From: DATKPC01 sp035524275
Lineage (GTDB): Bacteria; Pseudomonadota; Gammaproteobacteria; Burkholderiales; Burkholderiaceae_F
Assembly: GCA_035524275.1 (NCBI GenBank)
Contig: DATKPC010000068.1
Coordinates: forward strand, 1-30,038
Direction of reading: 5' to 3'
DNA length: 30,038 nucleotides
The position numbers and the translations under genes were made by a program. The first letter of the stretch is position 1. Every line of letters begins with the position of its first letter. The notes beneath the pieces are model-generated. The model ran no database searches. It saw only the letters and a list, made by a program, of their open reading frames with translations, and was not told the DNA's origin. Positions 29,820-30,038 of the stretch are shown piece after piece.

Positions 29820-30038
29820 CTAGGCGGTCCTGCGCTGCCCGGTTTCGCGCCGCAGCCAGTCGTGGAAGTGGATCATGCCGTCCTCGTGCGGCCGGTGATA
29901 CGGGCCGACGTCGTCCTCGCCTGCCAGCCATAGCCCGCGCCGTCCGGCCTGCAGCCGGCGGCAGACGTCCGCGTCCTCGGCCGCCGATTCCGCGTAGGCC
30001 GCCTGGTGTGCCTCGACGACGTCGCGCTCGAAGGCCTG
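29820..30038 (-). CDS. C-terminal end of a Rieske-type ring-hydroxylating oxygenase (partial)
   Basis: Only the last 72 residues are in the window; the gene continues beyond the right edge. The frame runs open from base 30038 to TAG at 29820-29822. The pattern EDADVCRRLQAGRRGLWLAG, a short acidic turn, then HEDGMIHFHDWLRRETG matches the C-terminal helix of Rieske oxygenase alpha subunits, where the Q.G and E..v..FH positions are conserved. The iron and Rieske motifs would be further upstream, so the assignment rests on the tail alone. Confidence 0.55.
   Translation of the reverse strand, partial: QAFERDVVEAHQAAYAESAAEDADVCRRLQAGRRGLWLAGEDDVGPYHRPHEDGMIHFHDWLRRETGQRRTA

Overview
The window is very GC-rich (roughly 70 percent by eye), tightly packed and free of phage, IS and RNA genes. 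The gene content points to a betaproteobacterium, probably Burkholderiales or a relative. The main clues are the dgkA-purC-purE-purK-sua5 run with ATGA overlaps, a complete pqqABCDE operon, NarL-type two-component systems, a LemA/TPM cluster and a heteromeric acyl-CoA dehydrogenase pair. The assignment is inferred from gene families, not from a marker gene.

Layout. 1-205: a perfect 79-bp inverted repeat that runs into the start of dgkA. 193-4390 (+): dgkA, the purine genes purC, purE and purK, and a long Sua5/TsaC. 4397-6434 (-): a NarL-family regulator and its LapD/MoxY-like kinase, divergent from 6688-9967 (+) pqqABCDE. pqqA is only 24 codons, and a strong hairpin separates it from pqqB. 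10161-10589 (+): an unrecognised lipoprotein. 10665-11859 (-): folE followed by a BLUF blue-light receptor. 12037-14219 (+): paired acyl-CoA dehydrogenase subunits. 14445-17524 (+): a transmembrane Ser/Thr kinase and a TagH/ImpI-like FHA protein, with no type VI secretion genes in view. 17554-18603 (-): a hotdog thioesterase and a flavin reductase. 18793-20884 (+): LemA and two TPM-domain proteins. 20991-23965 (-): a second response regulator/kinase pair plus a 50-residue membrane protein. 24117-24761 (-): pdxH. 24904-26085 (+): a thiolase. 26104-27695 (-): an EamA exporter and ChaC. 27820-29662 (+): tcdA, a universal stress protein and a hemerythrin. 29820-30038 (-): the C-terminal end of a probable Rieske oxygenase, cut by the window edge.

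How it fits together. The PQQ operon and the divergent sensor kinase/regulator look like one unit: periplasmic PQQ-dependent alcohol or sugar oxidation under control of a MoxYX-like system. The acyl-CoA dehydrogenases, thiolase and thioesterase point to CoA-thioester catabolism. Sua5 and TcdA act at successive steps of t6A/ct6A tRNA modification but lie in separate units. The most unusual arrangements are folE-BLUF, the kinase-FHA pair without its usual partners, and three short tandem arrays, two of which share a core sequence. I found no clearly new multi-gene defence or mobile system. No gene-free stretch exceeds about 255 bp.
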